A stretch of 60,000 bases of DNA, from assembly GCF_963678635.1 (NCBI RefSeq), contig NC_087068.1, forward strand, positions 36,033,436 through 36,093,435. Reading direction: 5' to 3'. Positions 32,801-47,800 of the stretch are shown piece by piece (position 1 is the first letter of the stretch; each line of letters opens with the position of its first letter). The DNA is from Symsagittifera roscoffensis (taxonomy: Eukaryota; Xenacoelomorpha; Acoela; Convolutidae). The notes beneath the pieces were generated by a model. It was given only the letters and a program-made list of their open reading frames with translations. It did not search any database and was not told the DNA's origin. The position numbers were made by a program, and so were the translations under genes.

Positions 32801-35800
32801 TACTAAATATCGGCTTAGGAAATGAAAACCAAGTAATTCTCAATATACAGGTGGATTCAGCAAGCCCTGTAAGCTTCCTTAAACAGAATGTGTTACACGA
32901 GTTGAAGTTACGAGACCCTTATGTGAAAATATATCCAGTGGATAAAGCGACTAAAGAACTCTATTGCGGATTTACGAACAATGCAACAAATATCACTGGA
33001 GAGATAATCGTCCCAATTTTCTCAAATGGATGGTCTCACAAGGAATGCCACTTCTTCTTAACTCAAGGTCATGAAAGAAACATCTTGGGAAACGACAATT
33101 TACCAAAAGTCGGAATCGAAGTTTCACAAAAACAGTACACAACACTCACCAACAAGAGAACTTGTAAGTCTATTAATTCATTTACCTCACTTGACATAGA
33201 TAATGAAATAGAAATGATTTTCAAAACCTTCAAACAAATATTCCTTCGGATTGGAAAGATAAAAAATCAAACAAAAATAACACACTTTCACGAACCACTA
33301 AAGCCAATTCAACTAAAAGGCAGAAGGGTCCCTTTACACTTACTGGATTCAGTAAAATCAGAATTGAGCAGACTTAAATCCGAAGGACACATCAAAAAAT
33401 TAGAAAACTGTGACGAGGACAGATTTATTAGTCCGATAGTTATTACTTGTAAAAAAGACAAATCGATAAAGCTATTCCTAGATTTAAAACTTATCAACAA
33501 ACAAATTTACAAGAACAAATATCAGATGCCCAATATACACGAATTAGTGGATAACGTAGCGGCTCAAATTTCAAACACTTCCGCAGGAGAAGTATGGTTT
33601 ACAAATCTAGACCTAAAGAATGCATATAGTCAACTCTCGCTAGACAATTTTACTAGCAGCCAATGCAATTTTAGCCTAGTTGGTGGAGATATAACAGGCA
33701 CTTATCAATTTTTAACCGGTTTTTATGGACTCGGCGATATGCCAAACGAGTTTCAAAGAGTCATGGACTCAACTCTGGGAAATATTCCTTTTACAAATTG
33801 TTACCTTGATGACATATTAATCGCTTCCAAAGAAAGTTTTAACGATCACAAGAAAATTGTTTATAAAATTTTATCAACGCTAGATAGTTACAATTTCGCA
33901 GTTAAATGGTCCAAATGCAAATTCTTCCAAAAAGAAATCGAATGGCTCGGCTTTAAAATATCGAAAACCGGAATCGCCCCACTATTCGATAAAACCAAGG
34001 CAATCAAAGATATTCCAATTCCAAAGAATCTAAAAGAATTAAGATCATTCTTCGGGTCAACTAATCAGTACTTTAAATTTGTACCAAATTTAGCATCCCT
34101 CGGAAGCCCGCTTAGACCTCTTTTAAACAAGAAGTCAATTTTTTTTTGGAATGAAGATCACTCAAAAGCATTCGATAAGATTAAATCAGAAATAGTAAAT
34201 CTTACTGAAAACACCCACTTTGACGTAAAAAAGCCCACGAGAGTAAAAACCGATGCTTCACATAATGGGTTAGGTGCATCCCTTAAACAACTCCATGAGA
34301 ACGTTTGGAAAACAGTGTCATTTGCTTCAAGATTTTTAAATCCTAATGAATCCAAATATTCAACAAACGAATTAGAGTCATTAGGAGTTGTATGGGCGGT
34401 GGAACATTACAAAAATTGTCTCTACGGCTCCGAATTCGAAATTATTACCAATCACAAAGCTCTCCTTTCCGCTTTGTCACCTAATCACGGAAACAAAACA
34501 TACCATAGCCGATTGACAAGATGGGTAGATCGTCTTCTACCATTCAATTTTACTATCAAGCATTTAGCGGGAAAAGATATGGGTTTTACCGACTTAGTTT
34601 CAAGAGCTCCTTCGGGTAAAGCAATGCCCCCATCACATTACGACGAAGAATTCGTAGTTGCAACTAGCAAAAAAATATATAATGCACACAATCCTTTGGA
34701 TAATGAAAATTCATTACGTAATTCAATTAATTCAATTTCGGAAAATTCCCAGTACACGAAATTACGAAATCAGGTAATAATTACAGCATTGAATTTCGTC
34801 AATTCTTCCATCTCAATCTGCAATCAAAAGCACTATAGAACAGAATTTTGTAACTCTAAATGTATTCCCTCGGATTTCTCAAGCACCGATTCTACTAAAA
34901 TCCTTCTATCAAATTCAGCCTTTATATAGTTTTAAATTCTTAACAGTAGCTTAATTAGTAATCCTTCGGATCTCAAACTTATAAATAGTGTAAATATGTC
35001 AAATAACCAATTTGTAGTAAATCCTTCCACTTCCGGGATACAGGTCTCTATTGATTTCCAAATTTCCTCAGAGCACAAAAAGTCAGTAACTAAATTTCGA
35101 GAAAACCTCAAGTTACCTGAAAGACCTTTGGAGTTAAATACATTATTCAATGCAAAGTTGGTTGCTTTATTAACGGAAGATGATGAGATGTTAAACCCAA
35201 CTGTGAAGGCTTTACAGAAAAAAGTAGAAAACATCAACGCAAATTCCCGTTACTTACACCAGTTTTTGAAAGACCTTCATGAATATGACGGACTATTATA
35301 TATGGATGGAAAATTGGTTATTCCGTTTACACTTAGAAACGCCGTTTTAAAAATTTTACACGAATCTCACCTTGGCCAATTCGGTATGAAATACCTGGCA
35401 CAATATATTTGGTGGCCACATATAAACCGGTAAATTTACTTCCACGGGATTAATTGCACACAATGCACCCAAACCGGTAAGAATATAAAAAGCATCATAC
35501 CAACTACACAAATTAGCGAACTTCCCGCTTTATTTGAACCTAATGAGGAATTAAACCTTGATTTTGCCGGCCCATTAGATAACAACTGGGGAAACATTAA
35601 ATACATCTTTCTATGTATAGATTGTTTTTCAAAATTCCCATCAGCAAAAATTACCTCCTCAACGTCATCAACACGGTAATCGAATTCCTTCAAGATTATT
35701 TTTATCTCCATGGGATTCCTAACTCTATTCGTGTCGACCACGCATCCTGTTTTACTAGTCAGGATTTTAAATTATTTTGTAATTCTCTTAATATCAAATT

Positions 35801-38800
35801 AATATTTTGTACAGTTGGGGACCATCGTTCTAACGGTCTTGTAGAAAAACTTGTTCATTCTGAAAAAAATCAAATTATTAGCAATGTCTTTGAAACAACA
35901 AAAACCTACATTACAAACTGCCATTTCGAAAATCATTTGGAATTTACGATCTTCCTTTCAATCAAAAATAAAAAGCTCACCGTTCGAAATACACTTTAAT
36001 AGAAAACCGAACAAGATATGGAAGCAATTGGCATCTAGTAAATTATCCGGTGGATTTTTAGACAAAGGGAAGTCGATCTTACGCAGAGAAAGGGCTCTTG
36101 ACTGGAATGCTGATGATCGGATAGAGGACGGATACAAAGACTTTCTTGTACCGAAAAAGAACCAGTCACCATTGGAGAAAGGCTACGACTCAGACCTTCC
36201 TACAACCTCAAAACCTTCATCTTCCCGAGTGTCCTTAAACAGTCCGTTTAAAGGTAATTTACTACGAAAAACCAACGGAAGTATAAACGGAAATCCCTTC
36301 TATAAACAACTAGGTCGGAAAATAATAAACTCAACAAAATCCACGGTTGAACTATCCGACGGAAAAATCATTAGAAAATCGGACATCGCCATCCTAAAGT
36401 CTTAATCCTCTACAATCCGTTCATTCAAAGGAAATATCTCTTTTCCCTTTTTCTCTAACAGGGATTTACAAGTAGGTTCAAGAAAGACAAACAAATCGAA
36501 GATACAACAGACGCGGAAACCAGACACTAAGACAGGACGACACACAGGGTCTTTCACTCCGGTCACCACCAGATCTAGAGGAACGAAACAGCCTACTAAA
36601 TTCAACAAATCGAAGCGAAACCGAAATAAAGCCTCGACTTTGAACACAGGATACTTAGCAGGAGATGAATCCCTGTTCATTTCGTCGGATACGTCGGACA
36701 TTAGTGATTGGGAATGGATTGCGGGAGGTTTTCCATGCAGAGAAATGATAAGAAAACGCTTCATTTCAGATAACCTCATTTTTAACGAAGAACCTACCCC
36801 ATCATTAGATCCTCAAACATATCAAACTAATATAAAATCTGAGATTTTAGACGAACAACTTCAATCTACAGATACAGCGGAATGCCGAATTAGTATAAAG
36901 CCAGCACCTCAAACTACCTCACACCCACCTGGCGAATCTTCTACCGCTACGACAACAGAGGGCCCAAACACTCCTTCGGATTCAACAAAAGCATTGGAAG
37001 GAGAAAATCCGGTGGAATTTCCAGTCTTTGAGATAGAGGACTCCTCTAACGAAAGTGCAACTAGTGAGGAAAGACATCCTAAGGAAATCACTATCACCGG
37101 TAACGAATTTAAATTAAGACGTTCAAGTCGAAATGTTGGTCCCCCACAATTCTATGGTAAGCGATATTACATAGATATTATAGACAAGTTCGAAAACCAA
37201 CCAGGCTCCGCTAATAACCCTATATCTCTGGACGATGGTGACAGCTCGGGCTCTCCCACACTAACCTTCAGAGAGAATCCCTCGGATAACCAGACCCACA
37301 TTTGCGACACTCTACCGGAGGACCGTGCAACGGGCCCAGCGTACCCTCCATCTCCCGATCAATTCTCCATCGCCTCTACTGACGAATCCCTGAGAGATGC
37401 GGTGAATAGATTCGACAACTACATCGACTTAGACAGTGAAACTTTTAACGCTGAGCTAGAAAAATTCATGGAAGGGGACAGCTAAACTCAATCAAAAACT
37501 TGAAAACTCGCATTTAGTCATTATAATCGTACTAGTATTTCGTTTCAGCGAAGTTAGAGTTTACCTATTTATAACTAGGGATTATAATCCGCCGGAATTA
37601 GGAATTATATCATTCTTTCTAATTCAGTCATTCCTTCGGAGCACTAAAATTTCATTTGTTATATCGTGCAGTATTTAATTTTCATTCCTTGTTGGACTTC
37701 TCGAGAGGGAGAAAAAGGGTTAGATAACATGTTATGTATCATGGCGCTTAGTACTTTAATTTTTTTTCCCACTAAGGCGAATGTTGCGAATCTTACCATT
37801 CGTCTTATTTCATTTAATTAGTCTTAAAGTATCTTAACTGGTTAATTTAGATATGACCTTGTTATCTTCATTCTCTCCGACGGAGAGAATGACCGCTCAC
37901 TTTTTAATGTTTAAATTTAGAGATTAATTCACTTTTTAAACATATCTTATTTGTAACTAAGTAGAATTATCCGTAACAAATAAATATTTTATCATGGCGA
38001 AGTCAAACAGCAACGAATCAAACGTGAGAGGTATACCTTCATTTTGGCAAAACCACACAGTGGACCCACCAATTCCTTGGGAAGAGTGGAGCGATCTATT
38101 CCAGCTAGCAATAATCGCAAAGGAGAATATCGATATCGAAAATCTCTTGAATCCATCGGAACGATATCACCCACTTCCCCCAACATTGGAAAATCCGCCG
38201 GAAAATGAAACCGATGCTCAAAAAACATCTCGCATCGAGAGGAATAATCGAGAACAAAAGAGATTCGATGATGAAGAAAGGGCCTCAATAAAGTCAGAAA
38301 CCAAGAAATGCAACGGCATGAGACTTGAAGAGGCGGACAAAAAACTCAGATCCATACTCTATCTAGCCCTCGGAAACGAAGGAAAGAAAATATTCGGCCA
38401 AAAGTTCACGAGAGTTAAAGTTCTACAAATTTCTTTCAAAGAATTTTGGGAAAACTTGTCCGTAGCTTTTGTGAGAAAGACAAACATAACCTTCGAAAGA
38501 CACAAGCTAATAAACAGAAAACAGAGGGACAGATAATCATTAGAACAATTCGGGGGGGCACTTGCAGAAATGGCAAAAAGATGTAACATTCCCACAGGAG
38601 AAGATGAATGGATTCGAGATATATTTATCAATAACATGAAGAACTCGGACATCCAACGGAAACTTCTCACGGAAACCCTACCTCCACTAGAAGCCTTAAA
38701 TGTAGCCCTGACTGACAAAAAAGGAATAACAAATCACATCAAAATGACGAGTACTTTTAAATCCAACGGATATTCTTCCAACAAATCTTTTAATCATTTT

Positions 38801-41800
38801 ATTGTAAAAAGAGAACCCACCCTAAACATCGAAAGAACTAACACATGTATGAAATGTGACGGAAATTTTACAAAAGGACATCTAGCGGTTTGCCACGCTA
38901 AAGATACGACTTGTACGACTTGTAAATCTCGAGGACATTTTACTAGACTCTGTAAATCACGCCGTAAAAATGTAAATATTGTGGATAGTCAAATTGTAAA
39001 TAATACAGATCATAATTATCATTCGGAACAACCGGATGTACATATCGACCACGCCAATAGAGAATGCTGTGGAGTAATCAACGCATGGTCGGAGTCCGGA
39101 CAGAGCGATAACGATGATTACTCTGTATTAAACGTAACAACTATCTACGACGATCACGGAAAGGTACTGAAGAAACTACTAAATATCGGCTTAGGAAATG
39201 AAAACCAAGTAATTCTCAATATACAGGTGGATTCAGCAAGCCCTGTAAGCTTCCTTAAACAGAATGTGTTACACGAGTTGAAGTTACGAGACCCTTATGT
39301 GAAAATGTATCCAGTGGATAAAGCGACTAAAGAACTCTATTGCGGATTTACGAACAATGCAACAAATATCACTGGAGAGATAATCGTCCCAATTTTCTCA
39401 AATGGATGGTCTCACAAGGAATGCCACTTCTTCTTAACTCAAGGTCATGAAAGAAACATCTTGGGAAACGACAATTTACCAAAAGTCGGAATCGAAGTTT
39501 CACAAAAACAGTACACAACACTCACCAACAAGAGAACTTGTAAGTCTATTAATTCATTTACCTCACTTGACATAGATAATGAAATAGAAATGATTTTCAA
39601 AACCTTCAAACAAATATTCCTTCGGATTGGAAAGATAAAAAATCAAACAAAAATAACACACTTTCACGAACCACTAAAGCCAATTCAACTAAAAGGCAGA
39701 AGGGTCCCTTTACACTTACTGGATTCAGTAAAATCAGAATTGAACAGACTTAAATCCGAAGGACACATCAAAAAATTAGAAAACTGTGACGAGGACAGAT
39801 TTATTAGTCCGATAGTTATTACTTGTAAAAAAGACAAATCGATAAAGCTATTCCTAGATTTAAAACTTATCAACAAACAAATTTACAAGAACAAATATCA
39901 GATGCCCAATATACACGAATTAGTGGATAACGTAGCGGCTCAAATTTCAAACACTTCCGCAGGAGAAGTATGGTTTACAAATCTAGACCTAAAGAATGCA
40001 TATAGTCAACTCTCGCTAGACAATTTTACTAGCAGCCAATGCAATTTTAGCCTAGTTGGTGGAGATATAACAGGCACTTATCAATTTTTAACCGGTTTTT
40101 ATGGACTCGGCGATATGCCAAACGAGTTTCAAAGAGTCATGGACTCAACTCTGGGAAATATTCCTTTTACAAATTGTTACCTTGACGACATATTAGTCGC
40201 TTCCAAAGAAAGTTTCAACGATCACAAGAAAATTGTTTATAAAATTTTATCAACGCTAGATAGTTACAATTTCGCAGTTAAATGGTCGAAATGCAATTTC
40301 TTCCAAAAAGAAATCGAATGGCTCGGCTTTAAAATATCGAAAACCGGAATCGCCCCACTATTCGATAAAACCAAGGCAATCAAAGATATTCCAATTCCAA
40401 AGAATCTAAAAGAATCTAATCAAATCTTCGGGTCAACTAATCAGTACATTAATTTTGTACCAAATTTAGCATCCCTCGGAAGCCCGCTTAGGCCTCTTTT
40501 AAACAAGAAGTCAATTTTCTTTTGGAATGAAGATCACTCAAAAGCATTCGATAAGATTAAATCAGAAATAGTAAATCTTACTGAAAACACCCACTTCGAC
40601 GTAAAAAAAGCCCACGAGAGTAAAAACCGATGCTTCACATAATGGGTTAGTTGCATCCCTTAAACAACTCCATGAGAACGTTTGGAAAACAGTGTCATTT
40701 GCTTCAAGATTTTTAAATCCTCATGAATCCAAATATTCAACAAACGAATTAGAGTCATTAGGAGTTGTATGGGCGGTGGAACATTACAAAAATTGTCTCT
40801 ACGGCTCCGAATTCGAAATTATTACCGACCACAAAGCTCTCCTTTCCGCTTTGTCACCTTATCACTGAAACAAAACGTACCATAGCCGATTGACAAGATG
40901 GGTAGATCGTCTTCTACCATTCAATTTTACTATCAAGCATTTAGCGGGAAAAGATATGGGTTTTACCGACTTAATTTCAAGAACTCCTTCGGGTAAAGCA
41001 ATTCCCCCATCACGTTACGACGAATTCCCCCATCGTTCGTGTTTTTATCATATTTTATATTCCCTGATTGTTTTGTGTATAGTGTTGGCGTCGGATGATC
41101 TGAGTGTGTTTGGCTGTGTGCTCTACCTGGTGACTGTGGTGCTCAACCTATTCGGAATAGACGGAATATTCAACTCATACTCATACTACAAACTAGGATA
41201 CCTCAAGGTCAACCAATCACTTGTAGCAGCACGCACTCAGACTCGAGACCTATAAAACAGAGGATGTTTGGGCAACCTTAAATCGAAGTTGAAATTGATC
41301 TCAATTGAAAGCATCGAGTTACATATCAAAAAACTCATAGTCAATATTTCCCCGTATTGCAGCCAAAGGGGTTCTTATTTTTAACCAAGCACCATGGGAG
41401 AAATGGTGAGATAAAATCTTGAAAACATTCCTTTTTTAAGGTGATTCCATGTGTTCATTGTATGTGACCGGTTGTGTTGCAGGTGATCAGTGTGCTGAAG
41501 ATAGGAGTGATGGTGTTGATGTTCGAATACTGTATGGCCTGCATCATGTTCGCCATGGCCTGTCCCACCATCTTCACCCAGTGGGGGCTGACCACTAATC
41601 AGCCCATGGACCAGATCAAGTCATACGAAGAGTAAGAAAGCTTCGCAAATTTGAATGGTCGTGCTATCTATTCTGAGAAAAGTTGGCTTTATTTTTATAA
41701 TAAATTTTACGGAAGAGCGCGTCAAAAAAATACAAACTTTTTTTGGAAAAAAACCTCCAAAAATGCCCAATAAAACACTTTGATTTCGGTTTCTTGCCAA

Positions 41801-44800
41801 AGTTTGCTTGCGGCGCAACGAAGAGGTGTCTTCATCACCCCAAGCACTGAAAGCAAAAAAGCAAAAAAGCAAAAAAAAAAAAAGGAAACAAGGACAGCCT
41901 GTTGCTGTGCAAGTAACTCAGAATGTTGCGTTCACATTCATTCAGTGTGTGTGAGATGATTAGAGAACTATACTTTCTCTCGACACTGGAACAATTTTTT
42001 TGAATAACTTTTAATGTGATTCGAATCACAAATGAAAAGGCTTGCATTTGATGTATCACTTGACTCATTACAATGCCTATTTGTGATATCTGATTTTAAG
42101 TGGAAAAAAACTAAAATACACCCAAATGCAAACAAGAATAGCCGGACTATAGTTCAATTATCACAGAATGTTCCTACCATAGTCTTAAAAATACAACAAA
42201 TTTTTTTTCTAAATATAGTCGTTTTTTCGGCGTGGTGTGATAAAAGGGGCTAAGCAAATAACTGGGAATTAGGAAATTCATAGCAAAATAAGCAAATTGA
42301 AAAACACTTTTTGTAGAGAAATGATAAAAAACTCAAAAAAAACTTTTCGAAAAAATTTTTAAATTTTTTTAGCTGTTTTTTGAATTTTTGAAAATTTTGA
42401 TTCTAAAAAAGTGCTAAAATAATCACATTAAACTAACGTTATTCAAGTAAAACTAATTTTTTTTTTAATTTGGCTAGTCTAAGCTTTTAAACTATTAAAA
42501 TGAGACTGCTAGCGCGCTTTAGTCTCTCAAAAAAAGACCAAAAAAAAAATTTCAAACCGGTTTTTCTCGACTTTGGGAAATTTTTTGTAAATTTTTTTGA
42601 ATGTGGCTTGAATCACGACTGAAAGGGCTTTAGTTATGATATATCACTCAGCCCAGTCTAATAATTATTTGTAGTACTTGATTTTGCGTGGAAAAATCAG
42701 AAAAAACAAGAAAAAAATAGACACACCCGAACACAAAGTTCCTCCACATTTTCAATGGTCGCAACAAAAAATTCCTCTTCATTTCGATTAGTCAGAACAA
42801 AAAACAACAAATGTCTGGTTAGACCGCAGGCAAGAGGGGGCCAATTCGTTACAACGTCCAAACTTTGTATTTGTTCAACTGTTCAGTTCTTCCTTTATAG
42901 GGGGCGGGATTCATTACAAGCTACTATAGGGGAACATAGAGTTATCTTGATACAAAATTTTCAAGTGAGCTGAAACTTTCCAGATCAAGGTCGTTTATCG
43001 CAGGTCTTTCAGTGTTTTTAAAGAAGATAATTGGACTGAAATCAATTTCGCTCTTTGCTTAGTGTGCAGAGTGAAGTGGACCAGGATGTAGCGGCTTTAA
43101 ACCTGCAGCCTCAACCGATGGAGTTCTTGTAAGCTCAACCTACATCATTTTTTTTCAAAAAAATTGTGTACATCACAACACCACATCCAATGTTAAATCA
43201 AACCGAATAGTTAATAAATTAAACAGAAAAAGTAATAAAATGACATGTTCCCTGGGTAGTATTCTTTTTACCGTTTCTAATGTTCAAAATTCATCCTTTT
43301 CCGGTTTCCTCCCCTTTTTCCTGTTTGGAAGATGACTTTGAATGAAGATGAGAGTTGTTTGATGACGATGTTGATAATGTTTCAGCAAACGGGCAGGTCT
43401 GGTTCCGCTGGCAAGGGCCAAGGTGACAAACCAGACGTGCTACATCTACAGCTGGTGGAGTCTGGAGCAGAAGAGGAACATCACCTACACCTCATTCATA
43501 GACACGAACCTGTTCGAACAGATCCTGCAGTCATACTACTACGCTGTCATTGTCACCACAAATGTAAGATCCATTAAGCACTATTACATTGTAAGATCCA
43601 TTGATTGAAGTATCAATGGTCCATTTCCTATGGCGAGTTAGCTGTTAAATTTTATCAACTCCGCAAGTTGTATTAAATTTGGTAGTTAAGTTTTGGTGGG
43701 TCCCTAAAATTTAAGGGTAGCTACAATGAGGGTAGCTACAATCAGCAGGAGACATTCGTGCAGACATCCCGGGCTTATCTTCATTGATCGAAAATGCTAG
43801 TCATACAATTCCATAAATCAAGTCTATGAAAAACGCTAGTCATACAAATTTCATGCATATTTGCTAAAACAGTGTAACAAATTTATCTTGTTTTGGCATA
43901 AAATTCGGTGTATTGTAATAAATTTTAAAAATTTTCGCCAAAAAATGCTAATTATAACTTTTCCATAAATAACACGCCGTCCAGGATACTTAAAAATTGG
44001 ATTATTTTTCCATTTCTCAAATTGCCTAATTATTTTGTATTGCATCCTTTCGCATGCCTGGGGCAATGCAAGATTAATTAAAACTTCTAATTCGAAAAAT
44101 AGGAATAATAAAAAATGTTAGGGCGTTCTTTGAAAAGTGTATGATTAGCATTGTTCAATATATGACAATTGTACGATTAACTTTTTTGGTCAACCCGAGA
44201 TATCAATTCTTGTAACCAATACTTGAGTTCACTAAATATTTATTACTTAAGTTCATTGTGTTTCGATTATTAATTAATTGTTTAATGGCTCTTATTCTTT
44301 GACACTAAAACAGGTGGGCCTTGGAGAGATGTACCCGAAAGTGATGAGTTTCAAACAGATCACGGCCATCATGGCTCTAATCGGACTGCTCTTCTTCATG
44401 CTCATAGGCAACATCATCTCGTCCTACCTAGTCAATGAAGGTCTCTCTCAAATTTGATTCACTTTATCATACAACAGTTGGTAACACACTAACAATGATA
44501 TTATCAAACGTCGTGATGTGCTATGGTATTTGCAATAATTCTCCTCTCAGGGTTATAAGTCTCAGGTCGAAAAAATAACAGGTCTTTTATAATGATTTTG
44601 TTTTCAAAATTTCATTTTTTTGTGTATCAAAACTGCAGCCGCCTTGAGATTTTATAGGATTTAAATTACAAAAAAACGAACAATGTAATGTAATCGATTA
44701 TGAGATGAAAGCTTTAAAAAACTTTTCCATTGCTAAGAGTCGATGAGCGCTGTGAAGACTTTTATATAGGTCGCGATGATTTTTTTTGTTTTTTTTTTTT

Positions 44801-47800
44801 CTACTTTGTTTTTAACTGCAGAAGCTACAAACTTTGATTTTGAGATTTCTCATCAGAATAAAAACAACCATTTTTACCTTTCTTTACCTTTCTCAAATTG
44901 AGTTAATTGTATCAAAAAACATCCAACATTAATTGTTCCTAAAAATCAGAGAGCTTCAAGGTCACGTTTTTTTTCTTTGAAAATCGAATGTTGAAATTGT
45001 TTCGAAAAACAAACCAGTATTGTTTTTTGTTTCCTTCACCTGATTGACACTTTTTCAACTCTCTAATGGCAATGTTTTGTCCTCAAATTGTTTATCTGTC
45101 TTCTTGTACATTTTTGCTTGCGTTTATTAACTTTCCTTCATTAACTACGTCAATCCTTCATAATTAACTCTTCATCAAATTGATACCTTATTGCATCCAC
45201 CCACCCCCCTCCCCCACTTTTAAGTACCCAGCCATTGCTAAACTGTTTTCCTTTTTCCATTTTTTTCTTGGCTTACTTTATTTTTCTTGATGACCTTCTT
45301 GAGATGCGTTTTTTAAAACAATTTGCAAAGTTCCTGGAAGAAAAAACAGGCCAAAAATCTTGTTTTTACGAACTTGTTGTAGTTTTGTAACCAATTTTTT
45401 TTATAAGCCTAACATTTATGAGGGAGGATAATGGCGAGGAAGAGCCATATTTGGGGCAAGGTAATTATTTTTTAATATTTTTTAGATCTTACAAGGTAGA
45501 AAACTAGATAGCAAAAAAACTTCCCTTTGAATAAGGCAACCTATAAATTGCAAACACAACAGTCAATTTTTGAATGTACTGAAAAGATTTTAAAATGTAC
45601 GATTTTTTAACAAAGAAAAAACAATTTTAATTAAATTTAAACAATTATATCGATTAAAATGGGTTTTACTGAGATTAAAACTAGCAAGACAATAATCTAT
45701 TTTAGACAAGTTATAATCAATTATTTTTTTAGTTTTGTCGAAATTGACAACAAGATGCTATAATTACTTTTTATCCATGAAACTCCAATAAGGTATAACA
45801 ATAATTTTGTAAAACATTTATTGCAAAGTTCTAAGGTTTTTAATTTTGAAAGACATAACTTTTTGAAAACCGACTCAGCTCGCGGCATTTTTGGGCGGTA
45901 ACTGATTTTGTCCAAAAACACACCGTATTTATAGTTTCCTCACACCACTGGTGGTGCTCCAAAGAACAAATCCTTTTTTACCTGATGGCTTGCTCGCATA
46001 ATATCGAAAACTATCAAGAGTAATGAACGCAGTGAGTACTTTTATATAGTCTTGCTGATTTTTTTAAGGAAAAACTATTAAATTTTATCCATGCTCAAAT
46101 TTGATTTTTCGCGGTTTGACTTCTGATTTATTTTCAACTTCAGTTCATTTCCTGTGTTTACTTGTGGACAAAATTAGGAGCAAATTTTAGATTTTACTCT
46201 GTAAAATGCCTGTTTTCAATGTACATTTTGGAAAACATTACCTTCGAAATTCAGTAAAAATTTTACATGACCGAGTCAAAGTGCCAATTTCTGTGAAACT
46301 GTAAAAGTGCCAATTTTTGGTTTCAATGACTTACAATTGTAATCCGTGTCCGAAAGTGTCAGTTTTTCCAATCTGCACTAAGTTTTGCATCATAGTGAAA
46401 TCTTTCCTGAATAAGCGGAGTAAAAAAAAATTTCATGCAACGTGAAACATTTTCAGCGAGAAAATGGAAACAATCAGTATGAATTTTTTAAACTAAACTC
46501 AGGCTTTTCTTAATTTGTCATGCAAAGTAAAAAAAACTTAGAGCAGATGAGGAAATTTGGCATTTTCGGACCCGTATTTCATTGGTAAGTCATTTAAACC
46601 AAATATTGGCACTTTCACAGATGGTAGCTCTGATAATTTGCTCTCGGTCAATGTAAAAATTTTACTGAATTTCGAAGGAAATCTTGCCCAAAATGTAAAT
46701 TGAAAAAATGCATTTTACAGAGTGAAACCTAGAATTTGCGCTTATTTTTGTCCGTATGTGTAGAAAAAGGTAAACTCAACTATCGAGCCTGAAAAACGTT
46801 AAGTTTGCAAAAAACTTGATTGACTTCTAATTTCGAAAGTGGAGTTTAAAAATCAGACTTCCCAGCAAAATTGAAATTTTATCTATTGATTCAGTTTTCT
46901 CAGATTGGGTTAATTTTATCAGAAAAGCACCAAGCATACATTGTTCTAGAAATTCAAAGAGCTTAGAGGGCATCTATTTCGATTTTTTCAACAAAACCAG
47001 TGTTTTTTTTCTGTTTCCTAGCGTTCGTTACTCTTTTCCAACTGTCAGTTGGTTATGTTTATCTATCAGGGTAAATTTTCTCAACCTGAGCAAGAGTCCG
47101 ACATTGAACTAATATTACTTACAAATTTGCATCGTCCTTTATATTATATGAGCATATATAATGACTGGTTTAAGATATGAATCTGTCGTATTGGAGACAG
47201 CTGCTGTATGTGAGGACTCAACACTTGAAGTGGCACGGGGCCAAGAAGGAGATAATAGACAGTCTGAAGAGACTCTACAATTACACATGGCGCATGACGA
47301 GAGGTGACTGCTGGCCAGGGGTGGATCTAGGATTTTCTCAAGGGGGGGGGGGGCAAATTTCAAAAAAAATCAACATTTGGTCGACGTGTTTTTTATTTTT
47401 TAAGGCCGACCAACTTGATTTTCTTAGCTCTCCAGAGGCACTAAAATGAAGCACTTTGGCCTTTTTTTAAAAAAAAAGCCGAAAAAGGCGTTTTTAGGCT
47501 CTCTTTGGGCAGTTTTAGCCAAAAAACTGCGTTTTTTGGCGTGCGCTCCCCCATTAAATTAGCATATATTGGCGCACACCAAAGGCGCTTTTAGGAAGTT
47601 TTTAGGGTCAATCAGCCAAAAATGGAGGCCCTAAATTAGTGCTAAAGAGGGCCACTTTGGGCAGTCAGGGGGTGGAGTCCATGAGAAAAGCATAACCAAA
47701 CCCCCCCCCCCCCCCACCTAAATCAGCCACTGCTGCTATCATTAACATAACAAAACCGTCCCCCCCAAATTATGGTGAATAATCTTTGCGCTTTATATAT

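Larger units (their letters stand above)
31407..37994 (+). mobile_element. Ty3/gypsy retrotransposon 1 of a tandem pair
   Basis: Begins TGTTGGGAATCTTACC immediately after GAGATGCA, the point where copy A is uninterrupted. Contains LTR (31407-31619), gag, a long pol frame, a broken integrase, a 3' ORF, and the LTR at 37782-37994 shared with element 2. Domain order PR-RT-RNase H-IN is that of Ty3/gypsy. Gag and IN frames are broken, so it is inactive as it stands. It is in the same orientation as the host gene. Confidence 0.88.
37994..41058 (+). mobile_element. Ty3/gypsy element 2, 3'-truncated
   Basis: Same family as element 1, internal part only, ending inside the RNase H/linker at about 41015 (YDE). 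About 43 bp of unrelated sequence follow before the host intron resumes at 41059 (ATTCCCTGATTG). It lacks integrase and a 3' LTR, and no target duplication of GATGCA is seen at the right end. Confidence 0.82.

Noticed and set aside
36463-37485. Envelope gene in the gypsy element
   Set aside because: No signal peptide, membrane segment or Cys pattern; composition is hydrophilic and Ser/Asp/Glu-rich.
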